The notes under the pieces were generated by a model. That model saw only the letters and a list, made by a program, of their open reading frames with translations. It had not been told where the DNA came from and ran no database searches. A program made the position numbers and the translations under genes. DNA of 64,000 nucleotides from JACJWR01 sp963752505 (GTDB lineage: Bacteria > Actinomycetota > Actinomycetes > S36-B12 > UBA10799), in NCBI GenBank assembly GCA_963752505.1, contig CAVVYM010000003.1, positions 1 to 64,000 of the forward strand, read 5' to 3'. This document shows, in pieces, positions 8,893-16,680 of the stretch (its first letter is position 1; each line of letters opens with the position of its first letter).

Positions 8893-10026
8893 GAAATCAG
8901 ACGCACACCAAGGTCGAGGGCGTCGTCGATCTGTTCGCAGTACAACTTTTCGTATTTCAGCGTGCCGAAGCCGCGTTCACTCCGAGCCGTTCTGGCCCGG
9001 GACTGCGCACCCGCGTGCGGACATGTGTGAGCTCGGGGTGGGTGGCGATGAAGGCCTGAAACCGGAACGAGCGGAACTCGTCCGCCGTTGTCGGTGACGA
9101 TGGTCAGGATCGGTGTGATCTCACCGGTGACAGGATCGGTGGCCAACTCCAGCAGCGTTGTTCCGAGCATGGCCTCAGCCTCAGCGATCGCAGCTTCCAG
9201 CGCCGCGATCGCGTCGTGCTGATTCGCCGTCGGGGACAGGTGATAGGCGAACTCGTACTTGGACCAGTAGTCGCGGCAGCCGGCGATCTGCCAGGTGCCC
9301 CCGGCGACGGTCTCATACTGGGAAAAGTCCAGCTGCCACACCTGGTTGGGCCCACTCGGGGCGGCGGCGAACGCTTTCTTGCGCTGCCCTGCAAGGTCAC
9401 GGCGTTCCTTGGTGTAGTTCGCCGCGAGCCCCATGCCCTCGTCCTGCAGCACCCGCATCACCGTCGACGGCGACGCCGTATGCCCCTCGTAGGCGCACAT
9501 CGCCCAAATCTTGCGATGCCCCCACGACGGATGCTTCCCGGCATGATGGAGCACCGCTTCACGGACCTGGTCACGGACCGGCTGCCGCCACGGCCCTTTC
9601 GGTGCGCGCCCGTCGCGGGCGTGGGCCTGCCAGCGACGCCAGGTGCGCGCAGGTCTTGTCGAGAAGTTGGCAGAACCTCGAAGTCGACATGCCCGCCTCG
9701 ATGCGGATCACCTCGCAGTCGGCGAAGGGCCCAGCCGGCCCTCCGCCGATTTCTTCGGCACCCGGATCTCGACTGCGGCCTCACCGAGGGCCTGGGTCAG
9801 ATCGGCGACCTCAGCCTCCAGTTGTTCCTCCCGTGTGGACGGTCCGGTCTTGCCCGCGGCCAGCGCTGTCTTGCCCGCTTCGCGGAACTCGGCCTTCCAC
9901 CGTGAGATGGACTGCTCTTCACACCTTCTCCTTGCGTGCGGCCTGCACGATCGTGACCTCACCGGCCAGCACACTGAGCACGATCCTGGCCTTCTTCTCC
10001 GCCGGGATCACCGGTGGTCGTCCCAT
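8893..10026 (-). pseudogene. outer IS3-like transposase, N-terminal and central part, frameshifted
   Basis: From an ATG at 10026 it encodes a helix-turn-helix region (EKKARIVLSVLAGEV). The frame breaks near 9925, so that QSISRWKAEFREAG falls in another frame. Further shifts occur near 9700. The rve domain is then readable from 9554: WGHRKIWAMCAYEG, the catalytic VWQLDFSQYE, TIVTDNGG and the RGFGTLKYEKLY segment. The inner IS3 element cuts it at 8893. Confidence 0.78.
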
Positions 10027-10100
10027 CGGACTCACTCTCCAATCAGGGGTAACGATGTCTCTACTAACTACCCCTGCCAACAATTATGAAGCGCGACACC

Positions 10101-10603
10101 AAATACAACCCGACGACGTCGATGACTTTCCCGACCAGTTCGGGGTCGGTGGAAAACTTGAACGCCTCACTGCGCCACGGCTGCACACCGTCCGCGCGCC
10201 ACGCCCGGGCGACCGTCGCGTTGCCGATCCCCAGATGCGTGGCTAGCAGCCGTGAGGACCAATGTGTCACGCCGTACTTCTTCGGCGGCGGTCGCAATGC
10301 CACGGTGATGATCCGCTCGTCATCGACCTGCTTGGGCCGCCCCGACCGCGGGGAATCATCCAAGCCGGCCAACCCGGCTTCGGCATACCGTTTGCGCCAC
10401 TTCCGCACCGACGTCGTGGTGCCCACCTCCGCGGCGATCCGCGCATTGGCCACCGCCTGCGAGGCCAGCAACACAATCCGGGCCCGCTGAACCAACCCCG
10501 CCCGCATCGACGTCGAGCGCACCCAGGACTTCAACACCTCCCGGTCCCCATCACGAAGTACCAACACCGGAGCAAGAGAATTCGCCACACCCCATTGCGC
10601 CAA
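10101..10603 (-). pseudogene. IS630 copy B transposase, N-terminal fragment
   Basis: A TTG at 10603 starts the same N terminus as in copy A (WGVANS, then VLRDGDREVLKSW). The fragment runs through the helix-turn-helix and into the start of the catalytic domain (KVIDVVGLYL), where the IS3-like element begins. The match to copy A is close at protein level. Confidence 0.85.
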
Positions 10604-10843
10604 AACCCAACCATTTAGGAACTAACGACACGCAACACGTGCGGCGCCGACTCAGATGCACTTGGCAAGTGCGCGGCCAAAACCACAACGACCGAGACCC
10701 CTACCCGCTCTGGCCGATTCAGTCAACCGGAAAGGCGGGAGGAGGACAGCAACTAAATCAATAGAAGGGCTGACATGCGATCAAGCGGCAGTGAGCCGAG
10801 AGTGGCAATTTTGACCCAAGGTGCGGTTGGCCTAAGGAAACGC

Positions 10844-10981
10844 CTAACTCGTAGCCTGACCCCAGGCAACGGGAGCAACGGTCGGATCAAGGAGGCTCTC
10901 GGCGGTGGGATTAGTGTTCTTCTCGCTGTCGTTGGCCGCACTCAAGCACTCCAGGGCGGGACTCTCCCAAGTTGACTTCAT
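10844..10981 (-). CDS. candidate lasso-type RiPP precursor peptide, 45 residues
   Basis: On the minus strand GAGGAGGAAT precedes an ATG at 10981, a near-perfect ribosome binding site. The 45-codon frame ends in TAG at 10844. The peptide begins MKSTWESPALECL, so it has an aromatic residue, then Pro at +3 and Leu at +5 (W5, P8, L10). This matches the (Y/W)-x-x-P-x-L leader motif that lasso precursors use to bind the RRE. If Thr23 is the -2 leader residue, a 21-residue core would begin at Pro25, with Asp32 at ring position 8. Its last residue is Ser45. With the IS nest removed, the ORF lies about 0.3 kb downstream of the cyclase-like gene, facing it. Pro at core position 1 would be unusual, so the cleavage site is uncertain. 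Confidence 0.5.
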   Translation of the reverse strand: MKSTWESPALECLSAANDSEKNTNPTAESLLDPTVAPVAWGQATS

Positions 10982-11401
10982 ATTCCTCCTCTTTTCAAGG
11001 TAATTGGCGCTTCACAGCGTAGCGCAGAAAGAAGATGTTGGCCGCAGCGGCAGCCTCGTCAAACCGCTATCCGCAGGGTCCGACCGCATATTTGAACGCT
11101 TCGATGGGTCTCAAGCACCAAACCCCTGGACTCAACGAGTGCTCGCGAAACACCCTCGGTGCCCGGCAACAGAGTGAGTGCCACACTGCAATGTCCGCCA
11201 AGTGTCGGAGTGGACGCCACGGGTGTCTGGTGGTGGAGCGTCTCAGGGTGCGTACAGGTGCACGGCGATGGCATCTGTCGTGACCTTCCAACTCAACCGA
11301 TCGACGAGACTCACGACAAGTGCCCGCGAAACACTGTTGGTGCCTCAGGTGGACATGCCCGCGTAACGGTCAGCGTGGCAGGTATGAGGAGTGGGTTATC
11401 G
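10982..11401. other. gene-poor stretch upstream of the candidate precursor
   Basis: I see no convincing gene here. It should hold the promoter of the minus-strand precursor ORF, although no clear -35/-10 pair stands out. It contains two of three copies of a degenerate 36-bp repeat. All ORFs are short and lack ribosome binding sites. Confidence 0.5.
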
Positions 11402-12022
11402 ATGAAGTCTCGGGCAGAGATCACCAGCAGGTGCGCGAAGGCGTACGTGACCGCGGGGACGAAGGACAAGGGCAAGGTGCTCGACGAGGTGGTGGCGGTG
11501 ACCGGCTGGTCTCGGGAAAACGCCCGGCGGCGCCTGATCGCGGCGGCGCGGCCCCCGCAACGGTTCTCCCAGCCACCACAACCACCAGCCCTACCCGAAA
11601 CCGCCTGGATCAAGCAACCCCAACCAGAAGGAGCCGACCAGAAAAACTAGACACAATAGGAGCATCAGGTTCCGGGTTGGGCAGGTTCTCCTTTGGCGCG
11701 GTGAAGGTCCTGCAGCGGGAGTGGGCGGCTTCGGACGGGCAGTGCGGCAAGTACTTCTCGCTGTCGATGCGCACCCAGCTCGACGGGTTGGAACGCCACG
11801 GTGAGCTGGTGTTCGCTCAGGACCGTTACAGCCCGGCGGTGCGCGCGGAGTTGTTGTCGATGAGTGCCGCATCGATCGACCGCTACCTCGCCCCGGCGAA
11901 GGCAAGCGACTTGATCCGCGGGGCGTCCGCCACTAAGGCCTCGCCGCTGCTGCGCTCGGCGATCAAGATTCGCAAGACAGCGCCGAGACTCGCGTCAAGT
12001 GCTCGCGAATCGCTGTCCGTGC
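11129..12022. repeat. three degenerate copies of a ~36-bp repeat (11129-11162, 11308-11343, 11987-12022)
   Basis: All three share GACTC, then AGTGC(C/T)CGCGAA and a C-rich stretch ending GTGC, with the same spacing apart from a 2-bp gap in the first copy. The second lies just left of the truncated transposase at 11402-11978 and the third lies just right of it. All are in the same orientation. Confidence 0.6.
11402..11978 (+). pseudogene. truncated rve-type transposase (N-terminal fragment, frameshifted)
   Basis: MKSRAEITSRCAKAYV followed by DKGKVLDEVVAVTGWSRENARRRLI is the helix-turn-helix N terminus of a common actinobacterial integrase-type transposase. The frame stops at 11650. The protein resumes in another frame with FGAVKVLQREWAASDGQCGKY and continues to SPLLRSAIKIRK, where homology ends near 11978. 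The whole catalytic DDE domain is missing, so this is a dead remnant. Confidence 0.75.
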
Positions 12023-12051
12023 GTGCGGCAACGGGGAGGAACACTTCCATT

Positions 12052-12086
12052 GGTACCTGTGGTACCCTTTGAACTTGGGAGGTACC
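12052..12086. promoter_or_regulatory. probable vapBC operator, three GGTACC sites
   Basis: GGTACC occurs at 12052, 12061 and 12081, the last just before the vapB start and beside its ribosome binding site (GGGAGG). Repeated palindromes over the promoter and start fit autoregulation by the VapB-VapC complex. Confidence 0.5.
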
Positions 12087-12089
12087 ACT

Positions 12090-12383
12090 ATGGCACTCAA
12101 TCTCAAGAATCCCAAGGCGCTCGCCGCAGTTGACGAACTCTCCGAACTCACCGGTGAGGGAAAGTCGGAGGCGGTTGCAACCGCCGTGGAGGAGCGGTTG
12201 GCCCGACTTCTGGCGGAGCGGGAGGCGACCCGCGAGACACCGGCCGTGCGGCTAGCTCGAGTTCGTGCACTGGTTGAGGATTGCGCGCCTAGGTTTTCTG
12301 CGGCTGGGGCTGGTGGGGACTCGGCCGGGCGCTTCCCCCACCTCACGGCGGTGCTCTATGACGAGTCCGGAATGCCCGCGTGA
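12090..12383 (+). CDS. vapB: VapB-family antitoxin
   Basis: This 97-residue protein starts at the ATG at 12090, 7 nt after GGGAGG. The N terminus (MALNLKNPKALAAVDEL, then GKSEAVATAVEERLARL) is typical of Rv0623-like VapB antitoxins: a short ribbon-helix-helix-type DNA-binding segment followed by a helix. The flexible C-terminal tail would wrap the toxin. It overlaps vapC by 4 nt (GTGA), giving coupled translation. The promoter carries repeated GGTACC palindromes. Confidence 0.85.
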   Translation: MALNLKNPKALAAVDELSELTGEGKSEAVATAVEERLARLLAEREATRETPAVRLARVRALVEDCAPRFSAAGAGGDSAGRFPHLTAVLYDESGMPA

Positions 12384-12769
12384 TCGTCGATACGTCTGCG
12401 GTCATCGCAATCCTGCGCGGGGAGCCGGAAGGTGACGACTTCATTCAGGCGCTGGTCCACGCTGAAGACGTTCGCATGTCGGCGGTCGCCTACGTGGAGG
12501 CCGCAGCGGTGATCGATCGGCTGGGTGATCCAGTCCTGAGCCGTCGATTCGATGAGTTGCTCGAATTGATCGGGGCGACCATCACCCCATTCGACGCCCA
12601 CCAAGCCGCCCTCGCGCGGGCTGCTTCTGCGGATTTCGGCCGAGGCAGCGGACACCGGGCTAGCCTGGACTTCGGCGACTGCTGCACCTATGCTCTCGCG
12701 GCTTCGCGGGGTGAGCCGCTGCTGTTCAAGGGAGATGATTTCATCCACACGGACGTTCACCGGGTCTAG
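12380..12769 (+). CDS. vapC: VapC-family PIN-domain ribonuclease toxin
   Basis: This 129-residue PIN-domain protein starts at a GTG overlapping the vapB stop. The metal-binding acidic residues are visible: Asp4 in MIVDTSA, Glu40 in AYVEAA, Asp100 in DFGDC and Asp119/Asp120 in KGDDF. The length and spacing match VapC toxins, which cleave tRNA or rRNA and are held inactive by VapB. The pair sits at the boundary between the mobile-element region and the ABC/CtaG block, a common position for such modules. Confidence 0.9.
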   Translation: MIVDTSAVIAILRGEPEGDDFIQALVHAEDVRMSAVAYVEAAAVIDRLGDPVLSRRFDELLELIGATITPFDAHQAALARAASADFGRGSGHRASLDFGDCCTYALAASRGEPLLFKGDDFIHTDVHRV

Positions 12770-12813
12770 CGTGACCTAGGCAGGTCCCTCAGGCCCCACT
12801 ACACGCTCATGGA

Positions 12814-14562
12814 TCACGCCCCCACCACCCCAACAACCCGGCCAGCCTTCAGCCGCACCACATGGTGCGCTGCATCCACGGTCGACCGCCGGTGCGCGAT
12901 CACCAGCACAGTAATCGCCGGCACCAGCGACGTCATGAGGTCCAGTACCCGCGCCTCGGTTGCATCATCCAGCGACGACGTCGCTTCATCCAAGACCAAC
13001 AAAGTCGGATTCCGCAGCAGCGCCCGGGCAATAGCCACCCGCTGGCGTTCCCCACCCGACAGCCGCACCCCGCGGTCGCCCAGCATGGTGTCGAGGCCGT
13101 CTGGCAAGGCTTGAGCGAAGTCAGCTGCGGCTCGGTCAAGCGCCTCCCAGCATCGCTCGTCGGCGGGAGGGTCCGCTGTGGACCACGAGAGGTTCTCCCG
13201 CAACGTCCCTGGAATCAGCACCGTCTCCTGGGGGACGTAGGCCACATGGCCCCGCCACCAGCGCAAATCCGTGGCAGTCAGCACTTCGCCATCAACCAAG
13301 ATCTTCCCCTGTGCGGGCTCCAGCAGCCCCAACGCGAGGTCGGCCGTGGTCGACTTACCCGAGCCGGAATGCCCGGTTAGAACCGTGATTTGGCCACGCG
13401 CAACATCAAACGAGATCCCGTGCACCCCGTTCGAACTTTCCGGGTAGCAGAAGGTCACGTCCCGAAACTCCACCAGCGGATCCGGCGACGCCGGATCAAT
13501 CGCGTCGCGGGCCGTTGCGCCAGCCGGTGGGATCTCCACCGCCGCGCGCGCCTGCGTGGTCAGCACCGTCAGGTCACGCACCGCCGGCAGCGCATTGGCC
13601 AACATCGCGCCATTTGTCGCAATCGACTGTGCCGTTCGGGCCATGCGGGCCACTAACAGCAGAATCACCACGATCGCCGCCGGTGACATGCCCACCCACA
13701 CCGACACCAGCACCAACGCGGACGCCGACACGGCCAAGCCCACCGACGTGCCGGCATTGACAGTGGAGGTTCGACGAGTGTTGGCGACCTGAATCGCCCT
13801 GGTGCTGCTGAACGATTCGGCCAGCCGTTGGGCCCAGACTGCATCGGCGCCATGGGCACGCACTAGCCGCAGCGAATCCATCGAATCCATCATCACCGCC
13901 TGCAGCCCCCGATTGCGGGTGCCGAACTCCCGGCCCATCCGGTAGGCCGGGCGGATCGCGGTGCTCTGCGCCACCGCAACCAGGATCACGCCCACCAGCG
14001 CAACGGCTCCCACCAGGGGCGACACGATGAGCGCCACGACCGACGTCACCACGAACAGCACCACCGACACCGACAGCTGCAGCAGCTGGTAGAACGCCAA
14101 ACCGGATCGCGAAGCCCCCGACGTCACCACCTCAATGATGTCGCTCTTGCGGCGCCCCAGCACAAAGGTCCACTTGGCTGCCAAGATCGCCTCGAATGCG
14201 TCCTGGCGCAGGTCGTCGACGATCGTCTGCTGCAGCGCGGTCGAATTGATCGACGACGCCCGGGTGATCAGCGCCGACACCGCCGTGAGCCCGACGAACG
14301 TCGCCAGCAGCACGGCCAACGGGATGCTGCTGAGGTTGACCTCGCCCAACAGCGGCACGTTCAGGCTCGACTCTGGATTCGCGATCGAGTTCACGATCGG
14401 TACCAGCAGCAGCAGGCTCACTCCGCCCACCACACCATTAGTGAGCAGGAAGATGATCTGCAGAATCAGCCGCCGGCGGTTGAGGTGCCAGGCGACGCCG
14501 ATGAGGATGCGGGCATCCGACACCAGCGAGTGCCTTGATTCCTGCGGAGCCGTCACCGTCAC
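12814..14562 (-). CDS. ABC exporter, fused membrane and ATPase domains (copy 1)
   Basis: This 582-residue half-transporter has an N-terminal ABCB-type membrane domain (about residues 20-330, six predicted helices). The nucleotide-binding domain has Walker A GHSGSGKST at 397-405, the signature LSGGERQR from 501 and Walker B LLVLDEATSSLDD. It should act as a homodimer in the cytoplasmic membrane. The substrate is unknown. Exporters of this type serve as the D protein of lasso clusters, and the candidate precursor lies 1.8 kb further downstream on the same strand. It is a close paralogue of the gene at 23975-25711, and each is preceded by a CtaG/CopD gene. The gap to the upstream gene is 133 bp and contains short tandem repeats. 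Confidence 0.9.
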   Translation of the reverse strand: MTVTAPQESRHSLVSDARILIGVAWHLNRRRLILQIIFLLTNGVVGGVSLLLLVPIVNSIANPESSLNVPLLGEVNLSSIPLAVLLATFVGLTAVSALITRASSINSTALQQTIVDDLRQDAFEAILAAKWTFVLGRRKSDIIEVVTSGASRSGLAFYQLLQLSVSVVLFVVTSVVALIVSPLVGAVALVGVILVAVAQSTAIRPAYRMGREFGTRNRGLQAVMMDSMDSLRLVRAHGADAVWAQRLAESFSSTRAIQVANTRRTSTVNAGTSVGLAVSASALVLVSVWVGMSPAAIVVILLLVARMARTAQSIATNGAMLANALPAVRDLTVLTTQARAAVEIPPAGATARDAIDPASPDPLVEFRDVTFCYPESSNGVHGISFDVARGQITVLTGHSGSGKSTTADLALGLLEPAQGKILVDGEVLTATDLRWWRGHVAYVPQETVLIPGTLRENLSWSTADPPADERCWEALDRAAADFAQALPDGLDTMLGDRGVRLSGGERQRVAIARALLRNPTLLVLDEATSSLDDATEARVLDLMTSLVPAITVLVIAHRRSTVDAAHHVVRLKAGRVVGVVGA

Positions 14563-14587
14563 AGGATAGGTGGTGTATCAGCGATCC

Positions 14588-14677
14588 GGCAGCGAGTCAG
14601 CGGCGAGGCGAGGGACGGGCCAGCGACGAGCCGGCAGCGACTTAACGGCGAGGCGGCAGCGACTCAACGGCGAGGCG
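14588..14677. repeat. three copies of a 23-bp repeat between ABC copy 1 and the CtaG chimera
   Basis: GGCAGCGA(C/G)T, then two variable bases and CGGCGAGGCG, occurs at 14588-14610, 14633-14655 and 14655-14677. The last two are in tandem with a 22-bp period. The repeat is absent from the equivalent 4-bp junction in copy 2. Confidence 0.7.
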
Positions 14678-14695
14678 CAGCCCAACCGCCAGCGC

Positions 14696-16645
14696 CTACT
14701 CCCCGCGTCGGGAAGCGGCCTCGTTCATCGCCTTCAGCCGCTCGTTGTACGCGGCCATCTCGGCCCCGCCATCGCGTTCGGATTGACGGTCGAATCGACG
14801 AGCCTCGCGCTCCGAACTGCGCGCCCACTGCACACCGAGAACCACCATCAACAGCAGCGCGGGAACCTCCGCGATACCCCAGGCGATGCCACCGGCCAGC
14901 CGAGTGTCGCCCACCAGGTCGTCCACCCACGGCGGCTGCACCAGGGTGTACCACTCCCCAGCGAAGACGATGTCGCTCATCATGATCGGCACCGCAAAAA
15001 ACGCATGCAGGCCCATCGCCACCAGCAGCATCAGCAGCCGCAGCCACGGCGCAAGCACGCGCGGCGCTGGATCGAGTCCGAGGATCACGTAGGCGAACAG
15101 GTAGCCGGCGAACAGGAAGTGCAACTGCATGGCCAGGTGCCCCATGTGCGATCCCATGAGCCAACCGAATAGCGGCGTGTAATAGAGCCCATACAAGCCG
15201 ACGGTGAACACAAGCAGCACCCAGATTGGGTGGGTGATGAACTTCGCAAGTGGGGAGTTGATGCCCCACACGATCCACTCGCGCGGGCCTCGCCGCCCGT
15301 CGGGCGCGGGCCGCAACGCCCGCAGCGCCAAGGTGATCGGGGTGCCCATGACCAGCAGGATCGGCGCGATCATCGACAGCAGCATGTGGCCAAACATGTG
15401 GGCGCTGAACGTCACCTCGGAGTAGATGGCGACCCCAGAGTTGGTGGCCCAGATGATGGCGCTCACCCCCAGCAGCCACGAGATTGTGCGGCCCGGATGC
15501 CACGAGTCCCCTCGGGCCCGCAGGCGCATCACCCCAGCGATGTACAGCGCGGCGGCGATCACCCCGCCGATCAGGAACAGTGGCTCGAACTGCCAGCCAA
15601 GAATCAGCGACGACCACGTGGGAGCATCCGGCATCTCGCGGCCCAGCAACTGCTCGGCAACCGTCAGCGGCGAACTCTCCACGCTCGGATACGGCGTCTG
15701 GGTCAGTGCCACCGCCAGGCCGCCGGCCACCGCCAGCAGGGCCAACTCCATGGCCACCAGCCCCGCCACCAACCGCCGTTGCTCACCCAGCCGCGGCGCC
15801 AACCGTCGCCGCACCACTGCGGCAAGAGCCATGAGCACCAGCAGGATCACGGTCTTGATGAACACCAGCCGGCCATAGCCGGAGTTCCACAAATCCGACA
15901 CCGTGTCCATCCGGGTGTAGGCATTGCCGACCCCAGTCAGGGCCAGAAAACCCACCGCGATCAGGGCGATATTGCTGTAGCGCCCGGCCGCCTGGGTGAC
16001 TCCCGGATCATGCCGCCAGGCATGCACGGCCAGCGCCAACAGCCCGCCGGCCCACACCGCTGCGGCCCAGGTGTGCGCGACCCCGGAGGTTAACGCCAGG
16101 TCGTGGTTGCCGTAGCCGGCCGAGTGCCCGGCTAGGGGCGCGAAGGCCAGCGCGGCGGCCGCCAACACGAACCAGCCTGCGGCCGCCGCCAGCGACCTGG
16201 CATAGCGGACACCGACCCAAATGCCCCCCGCGAACAGCGCCGCCATCAGGTAGGCCCGGGTGGTGGGGATCGCCCAGGATTGAACGGCGTACTTGGGCAC
16301 CGCGGCTCGGACGTAGCGGAGTCGGCCGGTGGCGTTGACCAGCGGAAGCCAATCGTCCAGCAGGGTGCGCTGGACCGTAGTCAACCCCTCAAGGCCTCCG
16401 CTTGGTTCCAGCAACTCGTCCGAATCGGCCCATTGCAGGTGCCACATGGGCACCTGCAGTTCGGTCGGGTAGGAGACCAGCAAGCGATCGGGTTCGCCGA
16501 TGCGTTCGGCGATGGCGCACGAGAACTGCCCCGACCGTTCCCGCACGGTGAAGTCGTCCGCAACGAATCCGCCGTTGGCGCGCAGGGTACGTGCGAGGCC
16601 ATGGAGGTGGTCAGCAAGTTCGGGCTGCTCGGTCTCGACTCGCAT
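14696..16645 (-). CDS. chimeric protein: SET-like protein N terminus fused to a CopD/CtaG membrane protein (copy 1)
   Basis: The 649-residue product has two origins. Residues 1 to ~120 are soluble. They align with the N terminus of the neighbouring 401-residue protein (MRV start, ANGG(F/Y)V, P-x-EL-x-(V/I)P, LT-x-(V/A)QRT). From WAIPTTRAYLMAALFAG onward it is a close copy of the CopD/CtaG protein at 25716-27737, but lacking that protein's first ~170 residues. The remaining part has the CopD-like bundle (GVAHTWAA, NAYTRMDTVSDLW) and the CtaG domain (HMFGHMLLSMIAPILLVMGTP, SHMGHLAMQLHF). CtaG-type proteins help assemble the copper site of cytochrome oxidase. Loss of the first helices may change topology. 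The DNA junction is at about 16278. Confidence 0.85.
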   Translation of the reverse strand: MRVETEQPELADHLHGLARTLRANGGFVADDFTVRERSGQFSCAIAERIGEPDRLLVSYPTELQVPMWHLQWADSDELLEPSGGLEGLTTVQRTLLDDWLPLVNATGRLRYVRAAVPKYAVQSWAIPTTRAYLMAALFAGGIWVGVRYARSLAAAAGWFVLAAAALAFAPLAGHSAGYGNHDLALTSGVAHTWAAAVWAGGLLALAVHAWRHDPGVTQAAGRYSNIALIAVGFLALTGVGNAYTRMDTVSDLWNSGYGRLVFIKTVILLVLMALAAVVRRRLAPRLGEQRRLVAGLVAMELALLAVAGGLAVALTQTPYPSVESSPLTVAEQLLGREMPDAPTWSSLILGWQFEPLFLIGGVIAAALYIAGVMRLRARGDSWHPGRTISWLLGVSAIIWATNSGVAIYSEVTFSAHMFGHMLLSMIAPILLVMGTPITLALRALRPAPDGRRGPREWIVWGINSPLAKFITHPIWVLLVFTVGLYGLYYTPLFGWLMGSHMGHLAMQLHFLFAGYLFAYVILGLDPAPRVLAPWLRLLMLLVAMGLHAFFAVPIMMSDIVFAGEWYTLVQPPWVDDLVGDTRLAGGIAWGIAEVPALLLMVVLGVQWARSSEREARRFDRQSERDGGAEMAAYNERLKAMNEAASRRGE

Positions 16646-16660
16646 AGGGCAACCCTATGC
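16642..16660. promoter_or_regulatory. perfect 8-bp inverted repeat over the start codon of the chimeric gene
   Basis: GCATAGGG and CCCTATGC are separated by 3 nt, and one arm contains the ATG. It could be an operator or an mRNA hairpin that hides the start. The upstream gene stops at 16681. Confidence 0.35.
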
Positions 16661-16680
16661 ATCCGGCATCGGGCACCGAG

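Larger units (their letters stand above)
7151..10100 (-). mobile_element. IS3-like insertion sequence (outer element), itself interrupted
   Basis: The ends are GGTGTCCCGTGTCAAGTAG and, on the complement of the right side, GGTGTCGCGCTTCATAATTG. Both are followed by GTTGGCAGG, so the inverted repeats are imperfect and about 27 bp long. Remnants of a helix-turn-helix plus rve-integrase transposase lie at both sides of a second element (7336-8892). No clean target duplication is seen, because the surrounding IS630 sequence has also lost about 230 bp. Confidence 0.75.
5364..10638 (-). mobile_element. IS630-family element copy B, split by other insertion sequences
   Basis: This element survives in three pieces. 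5364-5425 is the left inverted repeat and end of the transposase. 6855-7150 is the C-terminal coding part. 10101-10638 is the N-terminal coding part and right inverted repeat. The intruders are an ISL3 element and an IS3-like element. About 230 bp of the centre, compared with copy A (its 350-580), is missing. The left flank is CTA, as expected for IS630. The right flank is GTGCGG with no TA, so the right side has been rearranged or deleted since insertion. Confidence 0.85.

Noticed and set aside
10775..10975. 66-codon plus-strand ORF covering the candidate precursor.
   Set aside because: No ribosome binding site or family resemblance; it is the antisense shadow of the minus-strand ORF with the perfect Shine-Dalgarno.
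12900..12970. Possible CRISPR or other repeat arrays across the window.
   Set aside because: No regularly spaced identical repeats with unique spacers were seen; the repeats found are short tandem or coding repeats.
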